From: Epiperipatus broadwayi
Taxonomy: Eukaryota > Onychophora > Udeonychophora > Euonychophora > Peripatidae
Direction: 5' to 3'
DNA length: 64,000 nucleotides
Assembly: GCA_028023455.1 (NCBI GenBank)
Contig: JAQFVV010012423.1
Span: 932,001 to 996,000 of the forward strand
The first letter of the stretch is position 1. Each line of letters starts with the position of its first letter. The notes under the pieces were generated by a model. It searched no databases. It had not been told where the DNA came from and was given only the letters and a program-made list of their open reading frames with translations. The translations under genes and the position numbers were made by a program. Positions 46,718 to 59,260 of the stretch are shown piece after piece.

Positions 46718-47299
46718 ATGAGGTATGTGGATGACTTATTTATTGTTGCTCCAGTAAAAGTTGTTGAGCAAATCAAAGCTCAGATACAAACACACACATC
46801 CTTGGATTTAAACATTACATGGGAAGATATAAAGCAAGAAGTTAAATATTTAGATATCAACATACACAGAGAAGGAGATACACTTAACTATATAATGGTC
46901 ATGAAGCCGCCAGAAGTTTGAGGACAGATTCACCCTTATTTATACACACCTATGGCTTACAAGTTTGTTGGGTTCACTTTGTTTCTTTTTAGAAATTACC
47001 ATTTGTGCAAATTCGAGGCAGATAAAAGGTCTAACATGATTAATTATACTAACGATCTAATCAAATCAGGATACAGGTGCAATGTAGTTTATAGTAAGAT
47101 TAAACATTTTATTAGTAATATAGGAACACACACAGTTAGAGATAACAAGCCATGGCTGTTGTTGCCTTACGTGCCCTTTTTGCATAAGACATTCTATAGG
47201 ACTTTCTCTACAGAGATTCATTTGAGCTTTCATACATCTCTCTTAACTAATAAGCTTATTAACAACACTAAAGACACCATAGCTTCTGATCCGTACTGA
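46718..47299 (+). pseudogene. Penelope-like reverse transcriptase fragment
   Basis: The frame starts MRYVDDLFIVAPVKVVEQIK, motif C (YVDD) of a Penelope-like reverse transcriptase. It continues with SLDLNITWEDIKQEVKYLDI, the motif D/E region in which PLEs read xxFTxE...LPFLDV, and then a stop (TGA, 46919-46921). The same frame resumes as GQIHPYLYTPMAYKFVGFTL and continues to 47299 with the thumb-like IKSGYRCNVVYSKIKHF. Motifs A and B upstream and any endonuclease downstream are missing. A single in-frame stop otherwise interrupts about 190 codons. PLE placement rests on RYVDD and the spacing to the YLDI block; another reverse transcriptase class is less likely but possible. Confidence 0.7.
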
Positions 47300-50200
47300 G
47301 AGGCATGATGTTAAATGTAAAATAAAGGAGTCTTACCTCATAGCAGAAGACTCCACCATTAATCATAAAGAAGCATGTTTTGCTATATCAAAAAGATGGG
47401 CTAATTGACTCATTTGCATAAAGTTTGCATATTATATATATATAGAATGATTCCAATGAATGAGTCATAACAGGCTATGATTATGAGAAATACATTTCTC
47501 TAAAGTGCTAAGCCATTTTAATTGCTATTAATTTACATAGCTTTACATTATAAGTGTGTTAGCACTATTTAATATTATTATAATTTGGACAAGTGTAAGG
47601 TATAAATTATAATTTGTTACTGAATACATTGTTTTTTGTTTTTTTTAAAAAAATAGAATTCCTTTCATTAGGATAATAAAGCTTTACATTGTTATGAATG
47701 TAAAAAACTTTTCCAATAGTCACATAATGTTAGTGAGTATACTCTTCACTAAAATTATTTAATATTTGTTTATTATTTGATAAAAAAGACAAATGATATT
47801 AAAGAACCATTATGATAGGCTTAAAAAAAAACAGTTCTGTTTAGATGATCAAACTGATATTTGCTTTGTTTTCTTTTTTCTTTTATTATTTAAAAACAGT
47901 CCTGCACGTTTTATATCATGGTTCAGTTTGTAATATCAATGCTTAAAGTTTTATAACACCTATGTTAATTCTGAAACTTTAAGCTTTTTTAATTTCCATC
48001 ACCACAAAAGTCAACTGAATGCTGATTCACTGTTAGCATTAAATTATTTCAGGAGAGAATATGGATTAAAATCAGTTTCTCTAAAATCTATATAAGGAAA
48101 TTATGAGTGCACTGCTATTATAATATTAACATGAAATTAAGATGGGTGTCAGTTCATTTCAATGTGCTATGCAACTGATAGTAGTAGATATTATAAATAT
48201 TTGTCATTTAAAGGATAAATAAATTGGAATAATTTCCTATTTAATTATGAGTTATAAGCATTCAAACATGAAAATATCTTTAAGATATAAATTTTGTAAA
48301 TAATATTGAATTTATATATGATTGTATAATAAATTCTAATTAATGCTTTTTTTAATATTTCAAATATATAGTATAAATATTGAAGTAAAAATATCTAAAA
48401 GCACTGCATTTTCACCCAATCAAGTAAGAGTCATATGATTTTTCTATCCATTGGATATACATGAACACACTTATTTACAATAAGCATTTGTCAATAAATA
48501 TATAAATGAATATTAATCACTTTTTGTCAGGTCAAAAATTATTATATTTTAATTTTAAAAACAAGGTTTAACCTATAATTAAGTTTTATATATGTGGACA
48601 ATAGTTTTCTTTTTTAAAAAGTTCATTCACTAAAGTATAGTTAATACTCCTGCTTTTTAAATATAAGATCTTAAGACATTACAAACGTTACTTATAGTAG
48701 TAGCTGAGTGCACTTATTGTGACATACCAGTCATCTTATGAATGCAGCTGTTAATAAATAAAGATATGAAATAAACCTTTTCCTTAAGCCAATGTTAAAA
48801 ATGTTTTTGGCAATTATTTTTACATAGCTAAAGGTAGCATTGCATTTTAAAATTATATTATATTAGACTGAAGCAATAATATTGATAGATGTGTACAATT
48901 ACCCCTCACTTGTCTAAGGATTTATGATTCACAATTTTAGCAGCTTATGGTTTGAAAAAATATTAAATAAAAAGAAATTACAAATTTGTAAATTTGAATT
49001 CATAAATTTCATTTCTGTTGCCTATATGACTATCATCATGAGTCATCTCTCAATCAACCATCTCATCATCATACAAGCTCAGGGTGTTTTTATGTAGTCA
49101 TGTCATTGTGTTATTTTGCTTTTTGTTATTTTTTTGGACTGATGTTTAATGGGTATAATTCTTAAATTAAATTATATCATAGGAATTTTCAATTTTTTTT
49201 GTTTTAGTTATGCATCCCTTGATTCAACTCATCCATATCACAAATATATATTAATGCTACATTATGTGAGGATAGTGTTATAAAAAAATTTGAGCTGTAA
49301 ATATGGGCATGGAGTTTTAGGTGTTTGATACTTCTAGTTAATCTAACAAATGTTGTTTATGAAATGTGTGCATAATGAGAGAGCTTGATCTGGGCATCTA
49401 TGATGATGGACAGTTTGCAACCTAATGGAATTGAAAAGAGATGCACTGTTTAAAAAAAACTTTGCAACCTAATGGAATTGAAAAGAGATGCACTGTTTAA
49501 AAAAAACTTGAAAATATATCATAAGTTTATTTGTGTATCGTAAAAATATATATTGTATTAGATGTTATTCATAGTTTGGAACTAAAAGATTGTGAATATT
49601 TCCTACAACAACTATATATTATTTTCATCATTTCAAAAATTTCAAAATCTTTTATGCAATGTCATTAAATATGCTCAATTTTGTAGTAAATCAGTATAAA
49701 AACTTGTCACTCCTTTCATGTATGTAACAAGAATAAGTAAGTACTTAAAGTATATTATTTTTAATCTAGCCTATTGAATCTAATTATATTATATTGTTTA
49801 TTCATAATAAACTCAAGTGTTATTAGTAGAACATTAGTCAAAAATAGTATTCATAGTTTATTATTAATAAGTATAAATTCCTATATGTGTCTTTATCTTA
49901 TTATACTTGCAATTTAAGTTATAACATATTCTATTGTCATGAATAAGAACATAATACAATACATGATGTAATGTGGTCTATATCTATAATATTCTAAATA
50001 GTGTATTATATTTTTTTGTTAAATTTATATATTTACCATTTTATCTTTTTTCTGCAAACATACTTTTATGTAAATTTAGTAACTTAATGCTCTTCATTCA
50101 TCACTGATAGTAAAATTTTTAATTTTTTTATAAATTTACATTCTCTTTGACAACTGTTTTCAAAATATCAACAGATGTGTTAATTAAAAAATAAATAAAA

Positions 50201-50697
50201 TTTGAACTATGCACATACATATTTTTTGCTCAACTATTTGGGTACAATCTGCATTTGCATTAATGAAGCAAGTATTTTTGTTTCTATTTTGTTTAACAAC
50301 TTGTAGTATATAATTAAACATATTACAGTTCTCATTCTTCACATATCCAACATTTAATTGAACCTTTTAGACAATATTATTATCAAAAACAGCATTAAAC
50401 ATATCATTATTAATTAAAATGGCAATATTATACTTATTTACCTATCATATAGATGACTATCTAATAATTACATTCAATGATAGTCATTAGCCTATAATAA
50501 ATTCCTATAATCATCAGAACAATCAATAAAATTATGTGGTAGAAAATACTCTTATTTGAAAACATATAGATTTTAATTCTCATATATTATAAAGAACATT
50601 AAAAGTTAGTATCAAAAACAAGTTTATTCAACTATGTTTACAATAAAGAAAAAAACCCCATTAAATTTGGCAATACATTTATAAACCATTAAATTAC
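47300..50697. other. AT-rich, no gene recognised
   Basis: Apart from the 47-bp tandem duplication at 49414 I see no feature. No poly-T tract marks the 3' end of the neighbouring LINE. Confidence 0.45.
49414..49507. repeat. Perfect 47-bp tandem duplication
   Basis: The unit beginning tttgcaacctaatggaattg and ending in a seven/eight-A run plus C is present twice without mismatch (49414-49460, 49461-49507). Confidence 0.95.
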
Positions 50698-53600
50698 TTA
50701 ATGTCCAATATTAGTAAGATTCCATGTGGAATTTACTATTAGGTGAGGAGCTAACTTCAAATCTCTTTCTTTGATATCTTTTAATTTTTGTAAAAAAAAT
50801 AATGTTGGATCAGGTATAACAGACTTGAAGATTATGAAGCATCTGACAAACCATAGACAGAAAGTGATGAAAGTTGCACTTTTTATAATTGCAAAATCCC
50901 CATAAGCAAAACCTTCTATGAGTGTGTTGATAATTGGATGTTTTGGTGTATAAATTTTATTAATCAATATTCTACAGCCCTGAAGAGAGGAACAATCGTT
51001 GAAAATGTGAAATATGCTATCATCCTCCCTATGCTGAGCAAACAGGGTCCAAAGATGAAAAACCTCTATACATCACAAGAAAGTGGCTTGTTGGAAGGGC
51101 ATTGAGATTTAGCTTTAGAAGAAAATCCAAATATTATGGCTCTAGATTACATCTTTTATATTTCTTTATACTGGCAAAGTTTGTACAGGTGAGAATGCTA
51201 TGATCTGGGATAATTGTTGAAAAAAAAAGATAGGCATCCCAATAACGAAGTTTCGTTGGTTTTATTTGAGTTAAAGGTGTGAGAATTTTTGCAATGTCAA
51301 TTAAGACTTGTGTCAGCAAACCATCATTAATTGGAGGTGGAGTATCTGTAGGATGAATAGACAGAAAAGATGAGTCATCAGGAAAAATCCCATTGTCTTG
51401 TAATGAGGTTATTTGATTTCTGTAGACAAAGAACATGAAGTGAATGCAGTGGCAAGCCATTAAGTCTTGTTGGTCTCTGCACTTTTCTTAAGCTAATAGC
51501 AATAGTTTTACCCTTCCAAATAATCTAGAGCAAAGAGAGTTTATATTCTGGATAAATTTTGATGAGAATTTAATGAACGGCATTTAGTAAGCAATTCTGG
51601 GGAACAGTAACATGTTGAGTAGGGCTTCTTTTGCAAATAATGATGTATAAACTTTTGAAAGTGAATCAATTATTTTTCTTGCAGAATTTATGATAGTGTC
51701 TTGTATTAATTTCCTCATTGCTGCATGAGAGAGACTCATTGGTAAGCCCAAAAATTTTTGTGGCATAGCTGTGAAAAGGGATGGAATGGATTTTCCAGAT
51801 GAAAGTCTCCATATAGCAGATTTTCTAAGGTTAAATGCAAGACCTGACTTTATGGTGAAATTGTCCATAATTTGAATTAGTTTCGGTATGAATTTTCTAG
51901 ATGGTAAGAACACTGCCACATCATCCATGTAGGATATGTGCTGAATGGATTTATTGTTTCCAGGAATGTACAATCCAGAAAGATTCATCTCTAAAGATTT
52001 AAGGAATGGATTTATATATAGAATGAAGAGTAAGGGACTAAGAGGAGAACTCTGTGGAATCGACTTGGTAGGCGTGAATGAGTTTGAAATTTTTCCATTT
52101 AATGAAATTGCAATATGTCTGTTTAATAGAAGATTAGTAATGATGTTCATTATACCTGTGTGAATGTTCAGACCACTTAGAAGATATATTAGTTGAGGAA
52201 TTCTGACTGAGTCAAAAGCAGCTGAAATATCAAGTTGCACAACTATTGGCTTTGACTTTTTATTTTTTCTTATATAATCCATAATTAACCTGAATAGGCA
52301 GAGTGCCTAAGCTGTGGAACTACCTTTCTTTGCAAATTGAAAACTAGAGATAAAAGGCAGAATAAGATTTCAAATTTTATCTTTGATAATTGCTTCAATC
52401 AGTTTAATAATCAATGGAGTCATTGAGATTGGTCTAAGGTTCTCCAGAGGCGATGGAATAATAGCACTCTTAAAAAATGGGACCATCACAATGGGATAGA
52501 GTTAAATCAATTGTAAGGGGACCTGAGGCAAGTAGATCAATCATTCTACTCACTATTGGTACTGTGAAGGCTTCAAGATGTTTGAACATGAATTTTGGTA
52601 TTCCATGGATTCCAGGGTGTATTCTATCAGGCATGGATGAGAGTTTAGCTCTAATATCATCATTACATATACCATGAATTGTCTCACAAGTATATATATA
52701 TAGATGTATCAAGCACCAAATTCTGTGAAACATCTACTAGCTTGCATTTATAATGATTTAAAATTTGTAAAATCATGTCATTACACAAGAAAATTATATT
52801 ATTCACTGTGATTGCTGATGGAATTTTAGACTTACTTTGAAAACCCATAGCCCACCTTATATATCCCCTTGAGAAGTTATGAGGTTTAGAGAGGTAAAGC
52901 CTTGCCTTTTTAGTAGCCAGATAGTCTATTAGGATTTGGTGCATTTCTACATATTGTTGCTTCAGGTCAATAATAACCTGTACAGATGTTGGTGTTGAAG
53001 GTATATCTTTCAATGTCGTAATTAAGCTATCTGCTTTCTTAAGTAATCCAATCGGCCCTTTATTCTTTCTGGTGTAATGAGAAATCAAAGAATTAAGAAT
53101 ATTTATAAAAAGCAAACCAAGATTCAGCTGGTGGAAGAGCTAGGATGTCTATTTTCTTGAAAAAAATATAAGCTTCAGAGATAATCGCCTCTGATGTAGC
53201 AGATTTTAGCAAAATTCTTATTGTAGATTTAAGGTGTACACAGGTTTGATTGGGTAAGTCTAATGTCAGATCAAGAATAATAGCATGATGATCAGAGAAA
53301 GGTAATGGTTGTAAAGATGGATTGATGAAGAAGTGCAGTTCCGGAAAGTAATATAATAGGTCTATAAGAGAAGAAAATTTCTTTGTATAAAATGAACATG
53401 CATCATGTGGGAAAAAACCCTGTGCACACATGAAATGAGAATTTAGAAGGTGTAAAAATTTTGAAATGAGTCTCCAAGAAGAATTGTAGGAAAAGGATTT
53501 GAGATAAGTCCTAAATTAATGAGATGTATTTGATTATGAATGAGCCCAATATCTTTGTTTAAGTAGAGAAAAACTACATTGAATTTGAAAGTTTATACAA

Positions 53601-53869
53601 ATGGTTATAAAGATTAAATTAGAGTTTAAAAAACTAATTCTGAAATTTTCTATCAGAGATTGGAAAGGAATAAGAAGAGCAACCCCAGCTGATAGGCTAT
53701 TAGATATAGAATAATGAAAGTAGCCTAATCTGTGCAATTTGTCAATTATCTTTTGATTTGAATTAATATGTAATTTTGTCTCTCCCAAACAAACTAAATG
53801 AGGCAAAAACTTCTTTGTCCAGTGAGCAAAAGCATCAACTCTTTTATCAGAGTTAAGCCCACTGGACAT
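50698..53869 (-). pseudogene. LINE ORF2, endonuclease-reverse transcriptase, broken
   Basis: Endonuclease: VCLGETKLH (catalytic E) and YFHYSISNSLSAGVALLIP in 53869-53534; LLGDSF at about 53460 where GDFN is expected, so a catalytic residue is probably lost; SDHHAIILDL in 53431-53093. Reverse transcriptase: PGIHGIPKFMFKHL (52733-52470), then 232 open codons (52282-51584) with motif A QLDISAAFDS, motif B PQSSPLSPLLFILY (usual G replaced by S), motif C YMDDVAVF, motif D GLAFNLRKSAI and motif E FLGLPMS. C-terminal pieces lie at 51460-51134 and 50967-50698, the latter preceded in frame by FAQHREDDSIFHIFNDC, a knuckle-like H..C remnant. About six frame breaks separate these pieces, so it is inactive. 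Confidence 0.85.
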
Positions 53870-53969
53870 TTAAGCCAGATAATTTTAATTTCATTCAATA
53901 TATATAAAGAAAAAAAAGTTTAAAGAATTAGCTGGAGTCTAGATATTTTGTATATTTAAAAAAAACCAT

Positions 53970-55567
53970 TTAGAATATGAGTGAAGATTCTTCAATCTTA
54001 TCATGTTTTTTATCAAGGTTATCTGTAATATTAATATTATGTTCAATATCCATAAGTTTTTGAGGAGTGACTTTTTTTGTAGAAATCTCGTCCATGTTTG
54101 AATTCCCTTTAGAAGTGATGTCAGACATCTGAGATTTAATTAATGTTAATTTCAGATTGTCAGCTTTAAGTTTTTTGCTCTTGACATTTGTTTTGCACAA
54201 TTCATTTCCAGAAGAACTTTTATTTGAGTCTGACAAATCCTCAAAGTCATTGAATGTGATTTTTCAATAAAATTCCTATTACCTCTTCCTGCCTTTCTTT
54301 TGGATTTTTGACGAGTATAAGAATAATTTGTTGTCATAATTCCATTGAATCAGAGTCCATTAAGTGTGACTTGTTATCTATAATCATTTGCATGTCAGAT
54401 TGTTCTTCTACAATATGGTTCTTTACAGGAAGTACAGGCATCAGAACTTCATGGCTTTGTTCTTCTACAATATGGTTCTTTACAGGAAATATAGGCATCA
54501 GAACTTCATGAGCTTGAGGTTGTATGAGTAATTCTGAAGGTGATTGTAATGTAGCAAGTATATTTTGATTTAAAGACCTATCACAGTTATGGAATTTGCT
54601 GTTTCTTCCCTTGCATTTAATGCAAATTCTAGCAGGGCAGTCTTTTATGAGATGTGTTCTTAGATGGCATAGGAAACACTGTGAGGGAATACCCGAAATG
54701 AAATTATAAGAGGAGCTGACTCTGCACAATGAATTATAGGAATTGAAGTAAGAGACACACCTTTAATCAGTGATAATTTAAATAGAGCAGAGTTTGTAAT
54801 GACTTCAGTATTTGCCCTTTTTTCCAATATATATTTGAACTCTGAAATTGAACCATAAGGTTTTAATAATTTTTGGAGATCATGTTGCCCAAAATTCAAA
54901 TAACAGTTTCTTATATGGCCTGATAAGATTACTGGCCTGTTCATGTTTACTTTAACCACTATTTTGTTGTTAATGATTTTAATAGAATTTAGTAAAATGC
55001 TTTTCTGTAGAATATTATGACATTGAATTATAAGATACCTATTATTTGGGTGATTTAGCAATTGATAAATATGAGACCATAATTTTTTTCCAGTAATTTC
55101 TTGGCAAAAATGATCAACAGGAAATCTAAAAAGATCTTTGTTTCTGTTTGTAAGTGCCAGAACAATTGATTTTTCATTAGTGTAGTTGACGAAAGATCTT
55201 AGAAGCTGATCAGGGATAGATTCATTAAACTGAGAAATAATACTATTGATTTCATCTTGGTCTAAGTTAGTCACTGAGGCTGAATCATTATTAAAAATAT
55301 TTTGCAATGAGGGAGATGCATCTTCATCACAAATATTGAATATATCATTATTAGATAAAGAATTGCTATCATAATTAATTCCTGATGTATTACATGGATT
55401 TAAGAGTATATTAGCATATGATTCTTTTTCAGAGTTGCTTATAACTGAAGGTGATTGAAGCAGTGAATGATTTATCTCATTACCTGATTTCTTATTGGAT
55501 ATATCAAAATTAAAACTAGATTTAATAGTATTACATTTGTTATAAACAAATGAATCATTTTTAGCTA
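53970..55567 (-). pseudogene. LINE ORF1 with two zinc knuckles, broken
   Basis: Open from about 55567, just after a stop, to 54660. It is N/S-rich at first (KNDSFVYNKCNTIKSSFNFD), then holds a folded-looking middle (VVKVNMNRPVILSGHIRNCY). A frame change at about 54700 leads to 54729-54334, which carries CFLCHLRTHLIKDC (C-x2-C-x4-H-x4-C, a complete knuckle) and CIKCKGRNSKFHNC (second, C-x2-C-x7-H-x-C). A tandem 19-codon repeat follows (VLMP..PVKNHIVEEQS, twice). A Lys/Ser-rich tail continues in another frame (54236-53970). ORF1 proteins of this kind bind the element RNA. The true start codon is unclear. Confidence 0.75.
54401..54514. repeat. 57-bp tandem repeat inside LINE ORF1
   Basis: Two units of exactly 57 bp (54401-54457, 54458-54514), differing at a few positions, each encoding 19 residues with PVKNHIVEEQS. 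The unit length is a multiple of three, so the duplication kept the frame. Confidence 0.9.
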
Positions 55568-55584
55568 TGAGGCATTTAAAATAT

Positions 55585-55690
55585 TTTATCTTTTCTATAT
55601 GTGTGTGGTCATATGTATCAGTTATATGAGATAGTGTGGATAGTTGAAGTGTGCTTGAAAATCTGAGTTCAAATCCCCTATACTTAATAT
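55585..55690 (+). repeat. Partial copy of the 62-kb foldback family
   Basis: tatatgtgtgtggtcatatg, tatcagttatatgagatagtgt, then cttgaaaatctgagttcaaatcccc correspond in order to the right arm of the 62-kb element at about 62739-62815. Only one arm end is present. Confidence 0.7.
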
Positions 55691-56073
55691 TTTATAACCA
55701 TTTATTTTATATATTTTTGTTATTATTTCACTTTCTTCATTTTACTTTATATCATTTTTATTTTTTCTTTGCTTTTTAAAATTTTTATTTAATTTTCTAA
55801 TACAAAATTACTATCTATTAAATCTGGTTTTTTTTTTATTTTTTATAAAATTCTCTAGCATTTTAATAGCAAAATGTGCACTAAGACATATATATATGTT
55901 AAGTTCTGTGTTCAAAGTCAAATAAAATAACTAAGCAACAGAATGTTACAACCAAATAACGACACTGTTGGCCATTTCTTGACGACTTTTTAATCATATT
56001 ATTTTATAAACTTCAGTGATATATTTAAACATAAATGTAATAAAATTATGGTCACGTAAATGAACCTCCCATT

Positions 56074-56160
<87 letters not shown>

Positions 56161-56894
56161 TTAAGATTATAATGTAAATCAATTGATTTAGATTATGATT
56201 TTCAATTCTACTAAAAATATTAGCTGCATAGCATAGTTATTAATTTTCAAATCACTTCTGTTCACTCTTTTTTCCAAAAAGAGAAGAAAAAAAAGTGCAG
56301 TGAAGTTTAACTAAATCATTGTAAGAAATCTATTGAAAATTCTAATTAAGTGTTAACTATTATATTAACCCATTATAATGTATAAGTGAAGAAAAAGAGC
56401 ATTACTATATTAAATAAATATGATTATATAGAGATAACAGCTCATGTGACATAGTAATTAGTTTGCCATGCTTGAGGTTCGAGATTCAATTGTAAAGTGG
56501 AACTGGAAATTTTTCACATAGCTGAAATTTCTCGGGTATTTCGAAATTTATTCAGATAACCCATAGCCAATTTAGTTATTCATTTAATATTATTTCTATA
56601 GTTGGTAATGAGTATTTGTCTGCTCTTAACTGAATATTATAAAACTTTGTTGGATTCCAGAGTATTTTTTTTTAAAAAAATAAGCAAGGATAAGTATACT
56701 GCAACAATATGGTCATCATTGATACCATATTCCTAATTCAGTGGGACAAGGAAGCTTAGACATAGAAATAGTTGTCTCTGGATCATAGAAATGTAGAATA
56801 TTACAATTTTAAATTAGAGCTTAAAACTAAAATCATTAAATATCGATTATTTTTAAATGTCAATAAACATCAAATGACCACCTCCTCTTATTTT
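55691..56894. other. AT-rich with a microsatellite, weak SINE scrap
   Basis: 56442-56520 (aacagctcatgtgacatag ... gaggttcgagattcaattg) has tRNA-like boxes but is too decayed to assign. Otherwise nothing except the (TAA)n tract. Confidence 0.45.
56075..56160. repeat. (TAA)n microsatellite, 86 bp
   Basis: About 28 uninterrupted TAA units, the longest pure tract in the window. Confidence 0.97.
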
Positions 56895-57012
56895 TAAATG
56901 TCCTGCATGACTTGATGCAGTGGTCGAGTAGCAAAACTCAGGAGCTTAAGAGCCCTGGATTATAGTCAAATTCTGGTACTTCTGATGCTCAAACTTCTTA
57001 TGAACTCCAGAT
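56895..57012 (+). mobile_element. Probable Leu/Ser-tRNA-like SINE
   Basis: gatgcagtggtcgagtagc resembles the D arm of type II tRNAs; ctcaggagcttaagagccctg could be the anticodon arm; caaattctggtacttctgatg follows. It shares order and sequence with 30325-30405. Confidence 0.5.
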
Positions 57013-57028
57013 TAATAAAGCCATATAA

Positions 57029-57131
57029 TTTTTTTTTCCTCATGTGTCATAGCATCAGCCGGGAAGTGAACCTGCTAACCTGGGACAACTACTTGTAAAG
57101 CAGCTGTTGCTGACCTCTCAGCCACCAATGC
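57029..57131 (-). mobile_element. tRNA-headed short SINE (S1 family)
   Basis: Minus strand: gcattggtggctgagaggtc, cagctgctttacaagtagtt, agcaggttcacttcccggct, gatgctatgacacatgagg, then an A-tract. Well preserved; no duplication identified. Confidence 0.87.
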
Positions 57132-57429
57132 CAATTCATAAAATGTTATCTACCAGTATCATGACTGAAGAACTTTTCTTCAATAATAATATTAAAAGAA
57201 GTGAGGATCAAAAAACTAAATACACAACAACAACAACAAATTATATTAAATATGATATAAACTAATAAAACATTACATGGCCTATTACCTGTCTTCAGCT
57301 TACATATAGCTGTTTGAGTAGGATACTTATTCATCTTTTGGTTACTTAATGCAAGCTTTAGAAAGCAATGCTAATTGCTAAATGACAGTGCTTATTAAAT
57401 CCATATCCTGTGCTTTCCTAAGCATGTTG
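57132..57429. other. No recognised feature
   Basis: AT-rich; a short (CAA)n run at about 57223-57239. Confidence 0.5.
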
Positions 57430-57650
57430 GCTTAGATTGAAAACATTGTTTTTTTAATAAGGACTGATAGCTTGATAGTGTAATATAGAGGTAAATGATG
57501 AGAGTTAGATACAAGATGCATTAGATCCTAAAGATCAAGTTGTACTATTTCAAGATCGAAATCTCCTCACACATGAAACTCATATGCTTGAAATTATTCT
57601 GGAGATTTGGGGTAGAAAAACACAGTATAGGGATTTATTAAAAATGGCCA
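57430..57650 (+). mobile_element. HH-family unit, strongly decayed
   Basis: Forward unit: ggcttagattgaaaacattg, gatgcattagatcctaaagatc, then a ribozyme remnant (ctcctcacacatgaaactca ... gaaattattctggagatttgg) and agtatagggattt. CTGATGA and TAGTC are lost. Confidence 0.7.
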
Positions 57651-59161
57651 ACTGGTAAACATCATTGCTTTCTAAAACTTACAATAAATGACAAAAAGAA
57701 TGTTGATAAATATGCTAATTAAACTCAATATTATATAAAGTATTGATTTATATTCAATTTAATAATCTAAAATGTTTTTGTTGTTGTAAGGATTCATTTT
57801 TTATCTCCCTTAAACAATAATATAATAAAAGATTATATATTACCCAATTATGTATATATAAACGGAGGGACTGGTAAATTATAATTTTATCTTTGCATGT
57901 TAAATTTGGTGTTAGGCATAGCAGAAAGACATGATAAAGAATTGATAATTTCTAATATTTTGTCACCCGCTCTTTAATCTATCTATAAAGATTTTAAATG
58001 TCACTTGTAGCTGAGAGGTGCAAAAAAAAAAGGTCTCAAAATTTTTTTAAACTTATTAATTAATAATAAATTGAAAATACTGTACTAAATTTAACCAGAT
58101 TGTATTTCACTGGCAAATGCTTTAAATTTTCATCAAAAGATTGCAAACAAACGTTCTACTTTTGAAATTCAGGCAATCAATTAAATGATTGTTGGAGATT
58201 GTTAAAGAAGTCAAAGGTAAATGATCTTTTGCTAATCTTTGACTGCTAAATCATTAAATTCAGCTACATTATAGATTATTTTTAATTGGGTTGAAGAATT
58301 CTAACTGTCTAGGTGGAATAATAAATATTTAATGAAATCAATATTTCAAAATAGATTTAAAATAGCTTAGCAATCTATTTTATTTTTAATGCGGATTGTA
58401 AAATGTCTAAAAATTTTATGTTTAATAATAGAGAAAAGATTACAATAAAACTAATATATTTGCAAATAACTCAATGGCATTTAAAAGCGAATGTAAAACA
58501 GTTTCCGGTAGAATGTATATAAATTTTAATCAATATCAAAAGAGAGAGCAACTTTTCCCGATATTAAAGCTATTATATAAGTTCTATTGCAGTACTACAA
58601 CAATTTAAAAAAGGGGGAGGGGGATCTCAATGATGTAAAGAGCTCATTATAACTTATGACGTAACACACAAAGTGTGATAAAAAAGATGACAAGTGATAC
58701 AGCATATAATCTCTGATGATTAAGTGTTATTTCTTTATCATAGTATTTTACTAACTTTATTTTTACTGTTCTTAAGCAGAGAATATCCACACACACACAG
58801 GTAACAAATTAGAAAAATAAAAATAAACTTAATTTAGAGTAATAAATTAAATTAAAACAATCTTATTTATATATAAACACTGACATTTTTTTTTTTTTAA
58901 GAATGTGTATATATTCACAAATTTATGTACAATTGATATGTACTAAAATTAAATATATAATGATCTCACATGACATGCTATGAAGTTATGTGAAACTCTA
59001 TATTAATTATATACATATGTAATATTCTCTCTGAATATATTTTAAATAAAAAAAAAAACATATTTTGATATGATACAGTGAGGCTGCCAAATTTATTATC
59101 TCAAAATTCATTGTTTCATTTATCGCCAGTTGCAAATATTAATAAAACAAATTGAAACTTT
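57651..59161. other. AT-rich, no gene recognised
   Basis: Nothing supported. Confidence 0.45.
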
Positions 59162-59260
59162 AATTTTTTAATCCATAGCATCGGCCGGGACGCGAACCCG
59201 CAACCCGGGCAACTGCCTGCTAGTGCAAGGCAGTCGCGCTGACCTCTCGACCACCAATGC
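59162..59260 (-). mobile_element. tRNA-headed short SINE (S1), GC-rich copy
   Basis: Minus strand: gcattggtggtcgagaggtc, agcgcgactgccttgcactag, ggttgcgggttcgcgtcccg, gccgatgctatgg, then an A-rich tail. The acceptor strands GCATTGG and CCGATGC pair. It keeps CpGs that are lost in other copies, suggesting it is the least decayed S1 copy. The tail lacks the usual gacacatg. Confidence 0.88.

Larger units (their letters stand above)
50698..55567 (-). mobile_element. Non-LTR retrotransposon with ORF1 and ORF2, decayed
   Basis: On the minus strand a zinc-knuckle ORF1 (55567-53970) is followed by an endonuclease-reverse transcriptase ORF2 (53869-50698), about 4.9 kb in all. Both are broken by several stops and shifts. 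The two-ORF layout with CCHC knuckles, an APE endonuclease and YMDD reverse transcriptase points to a L1/Tx1-like or Jockey-like LINE; the clade is not resolved. The 5' side abuts a fragment of the 62-kb foldback family (55585-55690). A 3' tail and target duplication were not found. Confidence 0.8.

Noticed and set aside
51945-52677. Plus-strand open frames opposite the LINE
   Set aside because: Antisense to ORF2, which shows clear reverse transcriptase motifs on the minus strand.
55994-56182. Open frame rich in tyrosine
   Set aside because: It is a translation of the (TAA)n microsatellite.
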